Source of the DNA: an uncultured Mesonia sp.
GTDB lineage: Bacteria > Bacteroidota > Bacteroidia > Flavobacteriales > Flavobacteriaceae
Reading direction: 5' to 3'
DNA: 64,000 nt
Assembly (NCBI GenBank): GCA_947494545.1
Contig: CANLVH010000007.1
Span: 1-64,000, forward strand
Each line of letters starts with the position of its first letter. Position 1 is the stretch's first letter. The position numbers were made by a program, and so were the translations under genes. The notes under the pieces are model-generated. The model made no database searches. It was not told where the DNA came from and saw only the letters and a program-made list of their open reading frames with translations. This document shows, one piece after another, positions 7,356 to 15,315 of the stretch.

Positions 7356-8762
7356 TTACTTAGATTTATAAGTTGCTATTAATTGGTCGCGTTCTTGTTT
7401 TAAGGCAGCGCTCAAACCAATTTTATAAATATGCGGATTGTCAAAGCGCTTGTATTCCAAAGGTAACAAACTTAATCTATACCGGGCAAAATCTGCTATT
7501 TCTGTAAGACTTTGGTGCTTTACGGTAGATTTTCCTGCTTTCATTACCGGTTGTAATAAAGCTTCGTGCTTAAAGTTTTTTAGGTTTAATTCTTTATGGG
7601 CTTCAAACGGATGGTACATTTTATCAACCTTTTTTTCCGAAGCCATTGTAATTACATCTGCTCCGCTAAACATACCGTTTTCTTTGCGCATTCGGTAGAC
7701 TTGTTTTCGGTGCGGCAAAGTGATTTTAGCGATATTTTCGGAAATTTTAATACGTGGTTTTCCGTTAGAAAAAGCCAATTTATAAACGCCATCTAAAGCC
7801 GCATCCGGTTTCCCGATTACCATATTGGTACCTACGCCAAAAACATCTATGGGTGCATTCTGGTCTTCTAAACTTTTAATCACATATTCGTCTAACTGGT
7901 TGGAAGCTGCTATTTTTACGTAATCCAATCCGGCTTCGTCCAATTTTGCCCTGCTTTGTTTTGCATAATAGGCCAAATCTCCACTGTCTAGGCGAATACC
8001 CATTAATTTTTCGCCACGTTTTTCCATTTCTTTAGCTACTTTAATGGCGTTGGGTACGCCACTTTTTAAAGTACTGTAAGTATCTACCAAAAGCACACAA
8101 TCTTTTGGTCGGCCTTCTGCAAAATCTCTAAATGCGGTGAGCTCATCGTCATAGCTTTGTACAAAAGAATGCGCCATTGTACCGGCAACCGGCAACTTAT
8201 AATCTTGGGCAGCTTTTACATTGCTACTACCGTTTGCACCACCAATTATAGCAGCTTTGGTGGCAAAATAACCGCCGGGGCCTTGCGCACGCCTTAATCC
8301 GAAATCTAAAATCTTTTTATTTCCGGCGCTTAGGCGTATCCTGCTAGCTTTGGTAGCTATTAAACTTTGAAAGTTAAGTAAATTGAGTAAAAGTGTTTCT
8401 ACCAATTGCGCTTCTACAAAATTGGCTTCTACCTGTAAAACCGGTCGGGTAGGAAATACTACATCGCCTTCCTTTACGGAATAGATATTGCCTTTAAACT
8501 TAAAGTTCTTTAGGTATTCTAAGAAATCTTCCGTAAAATCCTGTTTTTTTAAAAAGTCTAAGTCTTCTTCCGAAAAGTATAAATTGCTAATAACTTCTAA
8601 CAATTCTTCTAAACCGGCAAAAATAGTATAACCACCTTTAAACGGATTTTTCCTAAAAAAATAATCGAATACGGCGGTCTGCTCGTGTTTGTTTTGATTA
8701 AAATAGACTTGCGCCATACTTAGTTGGTACAAATCTGTATAATTAGCGGTAAATTGAAACAC
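7356..8762 (-). CDS. pncB: Nicotinate phosphoribosyltransferase
   Basis: 468 residues. It starts with ANYTDLYQLSMAQVYF, the family hallmark. FGLRRAQGPGG carries the catalytic-histidine region (here Arg-Arg-Ala), and the HSF (AHSFVQSY) and RLDSGDL motifs are present. The enzyme converts nicotinate and PRPP to nicotinate mononucleotide using ATP. The start is a GTG at 8762; a TATCTTTG promoter box on the minus strand at 8787-8780 lies 17 nt upstream and supports it. pncA follows at once. The copy of CTTTACGGAA at 8472-8481 lies inside this gene. Confidence 0.93.
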   Translation of the reverse strand: MFQFTANYTDLYQLSMAQVYFNQNKHEQTAVFDYFFRKNPFKGGYTIFAGLEELLEVISNLYFSEEDLDFLKKQDFTEDFLEYLKNFKFKGNIYSVKEGDVVFPTRPVLQVEANFVEAQLVETLLLNLLNFQSLIATKASRIRLSAGNKKILDFGLRRAQGPGGYFATKAAIIGGANGSSNVKAAQDYKLPVAGTMAHSFVQSYDDELTAFRDFAEGRPKDCVLLVDTYSTLKSGVPNAIKVAKEMEKRGEKLMGIRLDSGDLAYYAKQSRAKLDEAGLDYVKIAASNQLDEYVIKSLEDQNAPIDVFGVGTNMVIGKPDAALDGVYKLAFSNGKPRIKISENIAKITLPHRKQVYRMRKENGMFSGADVITMASEKKVDKMYHPFEAHKELNLKNFKHEALLQPVMKAGKSTVKHQSLTEIADFARYRLSLLPLEYKRFDNPHIYKIGLSAALKQERDQLIATYKSK

Positions 8763-8779
8763 AGTAGTTAGTTTTTATA

Positions 8780-8787
8780 CAAAGATA
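8780..8787 (-). promoter_or_regulatory. Putative TAnnTTTG promoter box of pncB
   Basis: TATCTTTG reads on the minus strand and matches the Bacteroidota -7 consensus TAnnTTTG. It ends 17 nt before the GTG start, giving a short leader. Confidence 0.5.
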
Positions 8788-8844
8788 GGGTTTTTGGGAG
8801 GTATTCGTATGTTAATTACTTTTTTGACGGTAATTTATGTGTAA

Positions 8845-8940
8845 TTATTGCATAGGAATTTCAATAAGCGTTTCAACTCCTTTTTCATTCTCCTTATTCC
8901 GTATTTCAAAAAAATATTTATCTCCATATAAGTTGTACTA
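8845..8940 (-). pseudogene. Fragment resembling the C-terminus of a LytS-type histidine kinase
   Basis: On the minus strand a short frame reads NLYGDKYFFEIRNK, then a Glu/Lys linker, then TLIEIPMQ and a stop. This is the pattern of the last strands of the HATPase domain in LytS-type kinases (YGD..., then ...V.IEIP). A stop lies just upstream and no longer frame covers the rest of a kinase. I read it as a relic; a chance match is possible because the stretch is only about 30 codons. The remaining spacer to 9140 shows no other gene. Confidence 0.35.
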
Positions 8941-9140
8941 TTGGGTGCGGGAATTTAAGACCCGGTGATAGTAGCATTGCTAACAGCTTTGAGATCTGAA
9001 TAAAATTTACATTCAATCTCATAAAGGGTTTCATTTTTTCTGCTAAAGTATCTACTTTATGCGTCACACATTTACCTAAAGTGTCCTTTTATCTCCAAAC
9101 ATTAATGGGTCAATATTTCTAATATCGAAAGAAAAGGTGA

Positions 9141-9641
9141 TTATTTAAAATAATCATAATAACCTTGCAGATTTTCTTTGATACCCGCTGTTATTTTAGC
9201 TCCTTCCTCTATAGACGAAATTTTGCCAAGAGCAGCAATTTTCTCAATGAGCGGATGCAAAAAAACGTGCAAGTTATCGTGCGAAGGTCCTTTCATAGTA
9301 CATTTTTTAACTATATAGTTTTTTTGTTCGTTTAATTCTGCTGCAAGATTGTGATAGTCTTCTATGCTATTGGGATTACTGGATGCTACCAATTTAAGCA
9401 TATTTTCCACGCCTTGACTGGTTTCTAAATTAGCTTCCCATTTATTACCACTATTAAGTTTAATCTCGTTTATCCAAGCGTTATCATATATTGTTGCCTG
9501 CTTTTCAGATTCTTTAGTGGTCTCTTCTGTATGATTTGGAAGCTTGGTAGATTCTGAAGTATTGTTACTTTTAGTTTTGTTGTCTTTGCAGCCGATCATT
9601 AAAGCTGAAAGAATTAGGCTTGTTAAAATTATTTTTTTCAT
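9141..9641 (-). CDS. Lipoprotein of unknown function
   Basis: 166 residues. The signal MKKIILTSLILSALMIGC has its lipobox Cys at residue 18, followed by a long Thr/Ser/Glu-rich linker (to about residue 50) and a compact alpha-helical domain. The helical part carries KKCTMKGPSHDNLHVFLHP, with Cys and three His within 17 residues. This could bind a metal, as in other small CTMKGPSH-type lipoproteins, but the function is not known to me. It lies 54 nt downstream of nadB on the same strand. Confidence 0.6.
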   Translation of the reverse strand: MKKIILTSLILSALMIGCKDNKTKSNNTSESTKLPNHTEETTKESEKQATIYDNAWINEIKLNSGNKWEANLETSQGVENMLKLVASSNPNSIEDYHNLAAELNEQKNYIVKKCTMKGPSHDNLHVFLHPLIEKIAALGKISSIEEGAKITAGIKENLQGYYDYFK

Positions 9642-9695
9642 AGTGTTTGATTATTAATTCTATTTATGGATTGATTCGCATTTCTGCCGGCCTTT

Positions 9696-11321
9696 CTATT
9701 TTTTGGCTGCCTTCGTTTTTAAGCTTAGGGTCCAATTCAATATACTCTCCGTTTTCCTTTGCGATAAGATGGCATTATCTTTATTGAAGTAACCGCCTTT
9801 ATTTTCTTTTCTAGTTAAGGAATGTTCTATTATTAAACGCGCTACTTCTACCATATTACGAAGTTCATATAAAGCCGAATTGAACTTATATTCCTGAAAG
9901 AGTTTTTCTAAAGTTTTATGTAATTTTTCTACTTGAAGCGCAGCTATCTTCAAATCATTGTAGTTTCTAACCACGCCGGCATAATTGCGCATTATACGCT
10001 GCAATTTTATTTTTTGTTGAAGAATGCTATTTGCGTTTTGATAGGTAGGTAAATTATTGGTTTTAATTGTAACAGAAGAAACAGGATGAGGTAAAGCAGC
10101 TTTTTTATTTACATACTTAAATATTCGATCGGCGTAAACCAAGGCTTCCAGTAGAGAGTTAGAAGCTAGTCTGTTTGCGCCGTGCAAACCGGTGTAGGAA
10201 CATTCGCCACAAGCAAAAAGATTTTTTAAAGAGGTTTTGCCATTTTTATCTACCATTATGCCTCCGCATAAATAATGAGCTGCAGGAACTACGGGTATCC
10301 AGTCTTTTTTTAAATCTATATTTTTGGAAATACAGGTTTGATAAATATTAGGAAACTTCAACCTTAAATCATCCATATTAAGATGCGTACAGTCTAGGTA
10401 AACGTTATTATGCTTAAGTTTTTTCATTTCAGAATGAATAGCCCGGGAAACAATGTCGCGGGAAGCTAACTCTGTGCGCATATCGTAATTTAGCATAAAA
10501 CGTTCTCCGTTCTTATTTCTTAAATAGGCACCAAAGCCGCGTAAAGCTTCGGAAATTAAAAAGGAAACACCATTTTTACCATCGTAAAAAGCTGTGGGAT
10601 GAAATTGTATAAACTCCATATCTTTTACTTTAGCTTTCGCTCGGTAAGCCATTGCTATTCCGTCTCCGGTAGCAACTTTAGGATTGGTAGTATGGCCATA
10701 TACTTGTCCTATGCCACCCGAAGCTAAAGTGGTAAAATCTGCTTGAATAGTAAAAAAATCTCCAGAAATTTGATCCATTATATAAGCGCCTTGGCAAGCC
10801 ACTTTTTTACTATTTTTTTTGTTTTGCAAAACATTGGTAAGTAAATCTATAGCAAAATGATGCGGTAAGATTTCTATGTTTTTAAATTTCTTTATGCGTG
10901 CTAGCAGTGTGCGTTCTACCTCGTTACCAGTTGTATCTTTGTGGTGAATTATTCTATATTTTGAATGTCCGCCTTCCTTTCCTAAATTAAGTTTACCATT
11001 AGAATTGGTGTCAAAATTGGCGCCCCAAGAGATCAATTCCTTCAGGCGTAGCGGTCCATTTTTAATGACCATTTCTACTACTTTTTTGTCACAGAGACCA
11101 TCGCCGGCATTTAGGGTATCTTGGATGTGTTGTTGGTAGGAGTCTTTTTTTAAATTAAAAACCGCCGCTATGCCGCCTTGTGCATATTTGGTGTTACTTT
11201 CTGCTTGACCGGCTTTAGTAACAACCATTACTTTTTTATGCGAAAATTTGGCAGCTAGTTTTACTGCCAATGTTAATCCGGCAGCACCAGACCCTATAAT
11301 TAAGAAATCGGTTTTAATCAT
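9696..11321 (-). CDS. nadB: L-aspartate oxidase
   Basis: 541 residues, typical length. The FAD-binding Rossmann motif IIGSGAAGLTLA is at residues about 7-18, followed by the hallmark SNTKYAQGGIAAV and the succinate-dehydrogenase-like HPTAFYDG and RGFGAYLRN regions. The enzyme oxidises aspartate to iminoaspartate, which NadA condenses with dihydroxyacetone phosphate to quinolinate. Its ATG overlaps the nadA stop by 1 nt (TAATG), so nadA-nadB are translationally coupled. Confidence 0.95.
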   Translation of the reverse strand: MIKTDFLIIGSGAAGLTLAVKLAAKFSHKKVMVVTKAGQAESNTKYAQGGIAAVFNLKKDSYQQHIQDTLNAGDGLCDKKVVEMVIKNGPLRLKELISWGANFDTNSNGKLNLGKEGGHSKYRIIHHKDTTGNEVERTLLARIKKFKNIEILPHHFAIDLLTNVLQNKKNSKKVACQGAYIMDQISGDFFTIQADFTTLASGGIGQVYGHTTNPKVATGDGIAMAYRAKAKVKDMEFIQFHPTAFYDGKNGVSFLISEALRGFGAYLRNKNGERFMLNYDMRTELASRDIVSRAIHSEMKKLKHNNVYLDCTHLNMDDLRLKFPNIYQTCISKNIDLKKDWIPVVPAAHYLCGGIMVDKNGKTSLKNLFACGECSYTGLHGANRLASNSLLEALVYADRIFKYVNKKAALPHPVSSVTIKTNNLPTYQNANSILQQKIKLQRIMRNYAGVVRNYNDLKIAALQVEKLHKTLEKLFQEYKFNSALYELRNMVEVARLIIEHSLTRKENKGGYFNKDNAILSQRKTESILNWTLSLKTKAAKK

Positions 11322-12247
11322 TATTTTGATAATTGGAGCATACGCTCTATTGGCAAAATAGCTTTTTCTCTAATTGTTTTAGAAACTTCAATTTTTGGCG
11401 TTTCATTTGCTAAACAGTCATATAATTTCTGTAACGTATTCATTTTCATAAACGCACATTCGCTACAAGCGCAAGTATTATCTTCTTCTGCCGGAGCAGG
11501 AATAAGCGTAGTCTGCGGTACTTCTTGTTGCATTTTATGAAGAATTCCTGCTTCTGTAGCAACTATATACGATTTAGCAGGATTTGTCTTTACATGATTT
11601 ATCATTCCGGCCGTAGAGCCAACGTAAGAAGCGGTTTGTAATATGTGACTTTCACTCTCGGGATGCGCAATTATTTTTGCATCAGGATGTTCTTGATGCA
11701 ATTTTAAAAGCTTATCTAAAGAAAAAGCTTCGTGTACGATGCAAGCGCCATCCCAAAGCAGCATTTTTCTACCGGTTTGTTTTTGAATGTATTTACCTAA
11801 ATTTTTATCGGGAGCAAAAATAATAGGAACATCTTTTGGGACAGAGTTTACAATTTTTTCGGCATTAGAAGAGGTGCAAATAATGTCGCTTAAAGCTTTT
11901 ACTTCTGCCGAGCAATTTACATAAGTAATAACTACATGATTGGGGTGTGCGTCTACTAATTTTTTAAACGCCTCAGGGGGGCAAGAATCTGCAAGAGAAC
12001 AACCTGCCATTAAATCTGGTAACAGAACTTTTTTGGTAGGGTTTAGTATTTTTGCGGTTTCGGCCATAAAATGCACACCTGCAAAAACAATAATTTCTGC
12101 GTTAGTTTCTGCTGCTTTTTGTGCCAGACCAAGACTATCGCCAACATAATCTGCTACTTCTTGAATTTCCGGAACTTGGTAATAGTGTGCTAGTATAACA
12201 GCGTTTTTCTGCTTTTTTAGTTCAGTTATTTCCTGATGCAAGTTCAT
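11321..12247 (-). CDS. nadA: Quinolinate synthase A
   Basis: 308 residues. [20 protein letters not shown] is the NadA N-terminal signature. The three cysteines expected to bind the 4Fe-4S cluster fit C85 (MAGCSLAD), C112 (NCSAEV) or C168 (DGACIVHE), and the C-terminal CACSEC. HPESES and the STAGM segment are also typical. It makes quinolinate for NAD synthesis and is followed directly by nadB. No nadC lies in the window. Confidence 0.95.
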   Translation of the reverse strand: MNLHQEITELKKQKNAVILAHYYQVPEIQEVADYVGDSLGLAQKAAETNAEIIVFAGVHFMAETAKILNPTKKVLLPDLMAGCSLADSCPPEAFKKLVDAHPNHVVITYVNCSAEVKALSDIICTSSNAEKIVNSVPKDVPIIFAPDKNLGKYIQKQTGRKMLLWDGACIVHEAFSLDKLLKLHQEHPDAKIIAHPESESHILQTASYVGSTAGMINHVKTNPAKSYIVATEAGILHKMQQEVPQTTLIPAPAEEDNTCACSECAFMKMNTLQKLYDCLANETPKIEVSKTIREKAILPIERMLQLSK

Positions 12248-12737
12248 CGTGCTTTTAATTTAATTTTTTAAATAAATAGGTTGAAGAATAAAATGTTTAA
12301 GTAGAAAAATAAGAATACAGTATGTGAGAAATAAAAATCTCTTTTCGGAATTAAGAAAGTGTTTTTTACCAACATAAATTTCGCATATACGCAAGTTGTA
12401 GATAAAGTAAACGAGCAACTTAAATTAATAGATACGGTACAAAATTGATTAGTAATATCTTCTGCTAAAATTGGGTTAAAAGTAAAGCATCTCTAATAAT
12501 AGATATATGACAAATGTCATTTTTAGCAGGATTAGTTTACGGAAAGATAGTAGCTGTTTGTACTAGACTTTTGTAAAGCGTGTTTTTAACTATAGTTTAG
12601 AATTAGAGTCCTTCCTGTCTCGTCTAAAAACAAAAAAATCACTTCTATAAGGAGAAAATTTAAAGGAAAATAAAATAACTGCAGTTTGTTGAATTTCAAA
12701 TTAATAAAGTACATTGCGGCCAAAATAAATTAAAAAT
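12248..12737. other. 490-nt spacer with no clear gene
   Basis: No credible coding region. It contains the inverted repeat ATGACA-AA-TGTCAT at 12507-12520 and a near match GTTTACGGAA of the decamer at 12535-12544. AT-rich DNA before the next gene may hold its promoter, but no TAnnTTTG box stands out. Confidence 0.4.
12507..12520. promoter_or_regulatory. Perfect short palindrome, possible regulator site
   Basis: ATGACAAATGTCAT (6-bp arms, 2-nt centre) lies about 220 nt upstream of the unknown secreted-protein gene. The geometry would suit a dimeric regulator of the Crp/Fnr kind. There is no other evidence. Confidence 0.25.
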
Positions 12738-14183
12738 ATGAAACGAATTTATACATTTCTTATTCTTTGTGGCCTAGTCTTTAATTATGCCACGGCACAA
12801 AAAATAAAACTAAAAAAAGACCGGGTAATAATAGACGGCAATGACGTGGCTTTGTACACATCTGAAGACCACAATACCGAAAAGTTCTTTTACCTGAATG
12901 GGGAGGAAGCTTTTACTGTAAATTTAGAAGGTATCACGGTTAGTCCTACTGAAAGTCACCAATGGTTAAAGATGACTTCTGCTCAAGGAGTTACTACAGA
13001 AGTACCTTATGAAGTGCTGCGTGTTTCTTTTAATTCCACCAAAATCATTATTGATATGTTGTTAAAAAAGTACGAGCTTTTTCAACCGCAAGGATTAAAT
13101 AAAGAAAATGTAACTGCATTTTTTGCTGAAAACCGAGAGAGTTTAAGCAATAAATATTTAAAGGCCGGAGCAGCCGCTGCTGCAGAAGCAGAAGAAAGAG
13201 AAGCAGTTTTGGGAAAATACAATCCGTTTGTAAAAAACGATGGTACCATTGTTTTTGGCGGACCCCAAGGAACGCAAATAGTTGGGTATATTCACTTTTA
13301 CAAAAACTCTAAAAACTACGAAATAAAAGATTTAGATGGTTACCGAGTAGCGATGACCAAAACACCCCGAACGATACAAACCGAGGTAGAGGTGAGCACC
13401 TATACAGACGAAGAGTTTGTATATGAAAAAGGTTCACAAACTATGGTAAAACCAAATTTTTCGAGAAATTTTGCCCAGATAATGGTAGATGAAGTGGTAA
13501 GTCGCGGTTATACTTTGGGGCACCAAGCCAAACATCAGAAAGAGGCTTTGCACCAAGAAAAAGTAAAGGTTGCCAAAGAGAATAGCGTAAACTTGTATGG
13601 TGTTAAAGGTTATGTAGTAGATGAAGATGGCAAAAAATACCAAGGCTTGGTATATGCTGTTTTTGAACCCCTAGATATCAATCCGCAAGACAACCAAAGC
13701 CCATTAAAAAGCTTAGATAATATTGATAAGTTTGGGAAATACGTTAGTGTAAATTATACCAACGACCGGGGTAAAAAGCGTAATAAAGAATTTAAAGCAA
13801 AAAATAAAGTGCGTTTTTGTATAGAACAGGACGACAAAACTGTTTGTTTTGAAGGTTTACAAACTAAAGGGAATGCGCTTAAAAAATTAACCAACGCTAC
13901 TAATTTTGGCTTTAACAATTCTTATTTTTATAAAGAAATCTATACCAACGGCAAAAATAAAATCTATAAAAAACCCGGAGAACAAATTTATGTTATAAAG
14001 ATAGAAAAGGAAGAAGACGGGTTTATGTTAGACGAAAGAAGTAATACCGCACTTTCTAATGCCTTAGCAGATTATTTGGAAGCTTGTAGCAGTTTAGCAA
14101 AAGAAGTAAAATCTGAAGCATTTGATCTTAATAATTTAGAAAACTTGCAGCAAATTATAGATGAATATGCTGAATGTGAGTAA
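12738..14183 (+). CDS. Secreted protein of unknown function
   Basis: 481 residues. The signal peptide MKRIYTFLILCGLVFNYATA is followed by a repeated strand-rich region, an Ala/Glu helix (AAAAAEAEEREAV) at about residues 142-153 and a second domain starting NLYGVKGYVVDEDGK at about residue 285. There is no T9SS sorting tail and no lipobox. I do not recognise the family. A terminator follows at 14231-14270, so it is transcribed alone or as the last gene of its unit. Confidence 0.6.
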   Translation: MKRIYTFLILCGLVFNYATAQKIKLKKDRVIIDGNDVALYTSEDHNTEKFFYLNGEEAFTVNLEGITVSPTESHQWLKMTSAQGVTTEVPYEVLRVSFNSTKIIIDMLLKKYELFQPQGLNKENVTAFFAENRESLSNKYLKAGAAAAAEAEEREAVLGKYNPFVKNDGTIVFGGPQGTQIVGYIHFYKNSKNYEIKDLDGYRVAMTKTPRTIQTEVEVSTYTDEEFVYEKGSQTMVKPNFSRNFAQIMVDEVVSRGYTLGHQAKHQKEALHQEKVKVAKENSVNLYGVKGYVVDEDGKKYQGLVYAVFEPLDINPQDNQSPLKSLDNIDKFGKYVSVNYTNDRGKKRNKEFKAKNKVRFCIEQDDKTVCFEGLQTKGNALKKLTNATNFGFNNSYFYKEIYTNGKNKIYKKPGEQIYVIKIEKEEDGFMLDERSNTALSNALADYLEACSSLAKEVKSEAFDLNNLENLQQIIDEYAECE

Positions 14184-14193
14184 TTTATGAAAT

Positions 14194-14203
14194 TTCCGTA
14201 AAG
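14194..14203 (-). repeat. Decamer CTTTACGGAA (minus strand)
   Basis: An exact copy 11 nt after the preceding stop codon and just before the terminator. See the finding on this word. Confidence 0.7.
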
Positions 14204-14230
14204 TATCATCTTTTTTCAGCAAATAGCATT

Positions 14231-14270
14231 AAAAAACTCCGACAGATAAGAGACTGTCGGAGTTTTTTTG
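14231..14270. terminator. Bidirectional intrinsic terminator
   Basis: ACTCCGACAG at 14236-14245 pairs with CTGTCGGAGT at 14254-14263, flanked by A6 on the left and a T run on the right. It serves the convergent genes on both sides. Confidence 0.85.
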
Positions 14271-14286
14271 TTTGATTTCTGAAATA

Positions 14287-14649
14287 TTAACCTATAAAAA
14301 CAACCTCTTTAGCCGGGCTTTTTTTCGTAGCGTTAATAAAATTTCCATAATATTTTATTTGGTTTTTGGGAGCCGCTTGAATCTTAGTGTTTAAAACTTT
14401 TTCTATTTCGTCTAAGGCATAATTTTCTTGTCGGAAGTTGTTATATAAAGCATTAGGATCGGGGTTTTTAATCCCGATTTCTATTTTTCCCTCTTTATTA
14501 ATTAGCACATATTTTGCTTTAAAGGTATGTTTAAGTAAAGTTTTAAAATCTTCACACAACTTCGTGTCTTCTTTACATTGTCTAATATATTCTTTAATTA
14601 ACGTCTGTAAAGAAGTCTGAATTTCTTTTGTAGTTAGGTAGGCCGTCAT
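14287..14649 (-). CDS. Small cytoplasmic protein of unknown function
   Basis: 120 residues, no signal peptide. A helical N-terminal half (TSLQTLIKEYIRQCKEDTKL) is followed by strands KYVLINKEGKIEIGI and a basic C-terminus. The family is not recognised. It stands alone between a terminator and a 180-nt spacer. Confidence 0.5.
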   Translation of the reverse strand: MTAYLTTKEIQTSLQTLIKEYIRQCKEDTKLCEDFKTLLKHTFKAKYVLINKEGKIEIGIKNPDPNALYNNFRQENYALDEIEKVLNTKIQAAPKNQIKYYGNFINATKKSPAKEVVFIG

Positions 14650-14805
14650 GATAATAGTGTTAGTGGTTTGGTTTGCCTAAAGTAAGAAGTGACCGCCTTT
14701 TAAAAAAGTTTTTTAGTTATAGTTTAACGCTGTTTATTAAAGCTTTGCTAATAAAACAAGCTTGACTTAATAAATTGATTAGTGCCGATTTATACCTTTT
14801 AAAAA

Positions 14806-14815
14806 TTCCGTAAAG
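14806..14815 (-). repeat. Decamer CTTTACGGAA (minus strand)
   Basis: An exact copy in the spacer just downstream of tadA (13 nt after its stop). Confidence 0.7.
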
Positions 14816-14827
14816 CTTTTAAAATTA

Positions 14828-15277
14828 TTAGTTTAAATTTCTTTTTTCAATAAAGAAAGACTTCAGTAAACGCGCGGCTTCCTCTTCCATAAGACCGGTA
14901 TATACGTTGGTTTTAGGATGCAATTTTGCGCCCATTGCTCTATAACCTCGATTTTTATCTGGCGCGGCAATTACCAATTTGCTTAACTGACTCCAATACA
15001 AAGCGCCAGCACACATTTGGCAAGGTTCTAGGGTTACATACATTGTACAGTCGCGCAAATATTTGCCGCCCAGATAATTAGCAGCTGCGGTTATAGCTTG
15101 CATTTCGGCATGAGCGGTGACATCGTTTAGCAACTCGGTTAAATTGTGCGCCCGGCCAATAATATTTTGCTGGTGTACAATAACGGCTCCAACAGGAATT
15201 TCGTCACGTTCGTAGGCATGTTGCGCTTCTTCAAGCGCTTTTTTCATAAAATAAGAATCGTCAAAAGCTTGTAACAT
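14828..15277 (-). CDS. tadA: tRNA-specific adenosine deaminase
   Basis: 149 residues. The zinc-deaminase motif H56-A-E58 and P85-C86-Q-M-C89 is intact, with the IPVGAVIV and NLTELLNDVTAHAE context typical of TadA. The enzyme makes inosine at position 34 of tRNA-Arg(ACG). A TATTTTTG box ends 4 nt before the ATG, so the mRNA is probably leaderless. It is divergent from dxs, with only 38 nt between the two start codons. Confidence 0.93.
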   Translation of the reverse strand: MLQAFDDSYFMKKALEEAQHAYERDEIPVGAVIVHQQNIIGRAHNLTELLNDVTAHAEMQAITAAANYLGGKYLRDCTMYVTLEPCQMCAGALYWSQLSKLVIAAPDKNRGYRAMGAKLHPKTNVYTGLMEEEAARLLKSFFIEKRNLN

Positions 15278-15281
15278 TTAG

Positions 15282-15310
15282 CAAAAATACAAATTCAAAC
15301 TTTACCTTTG
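15282..15310. promoter_or_regulatory. Divergent, interlocked promoters of tadA and dxs
   Basis: On the minus strand TATTTTTG (15289-15282) ends 4 nt before the tadA ATG. On the plus strand TACCTTTG (15303-15310) ends 5 nt before the dxs ATG. Both match TAnnTTTG. Because the two starts are 38 nt apart, each polymerase footprint must cover the other promoter. Confidence 0.6.
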
Positions 15311-15315
15311 TAAGT

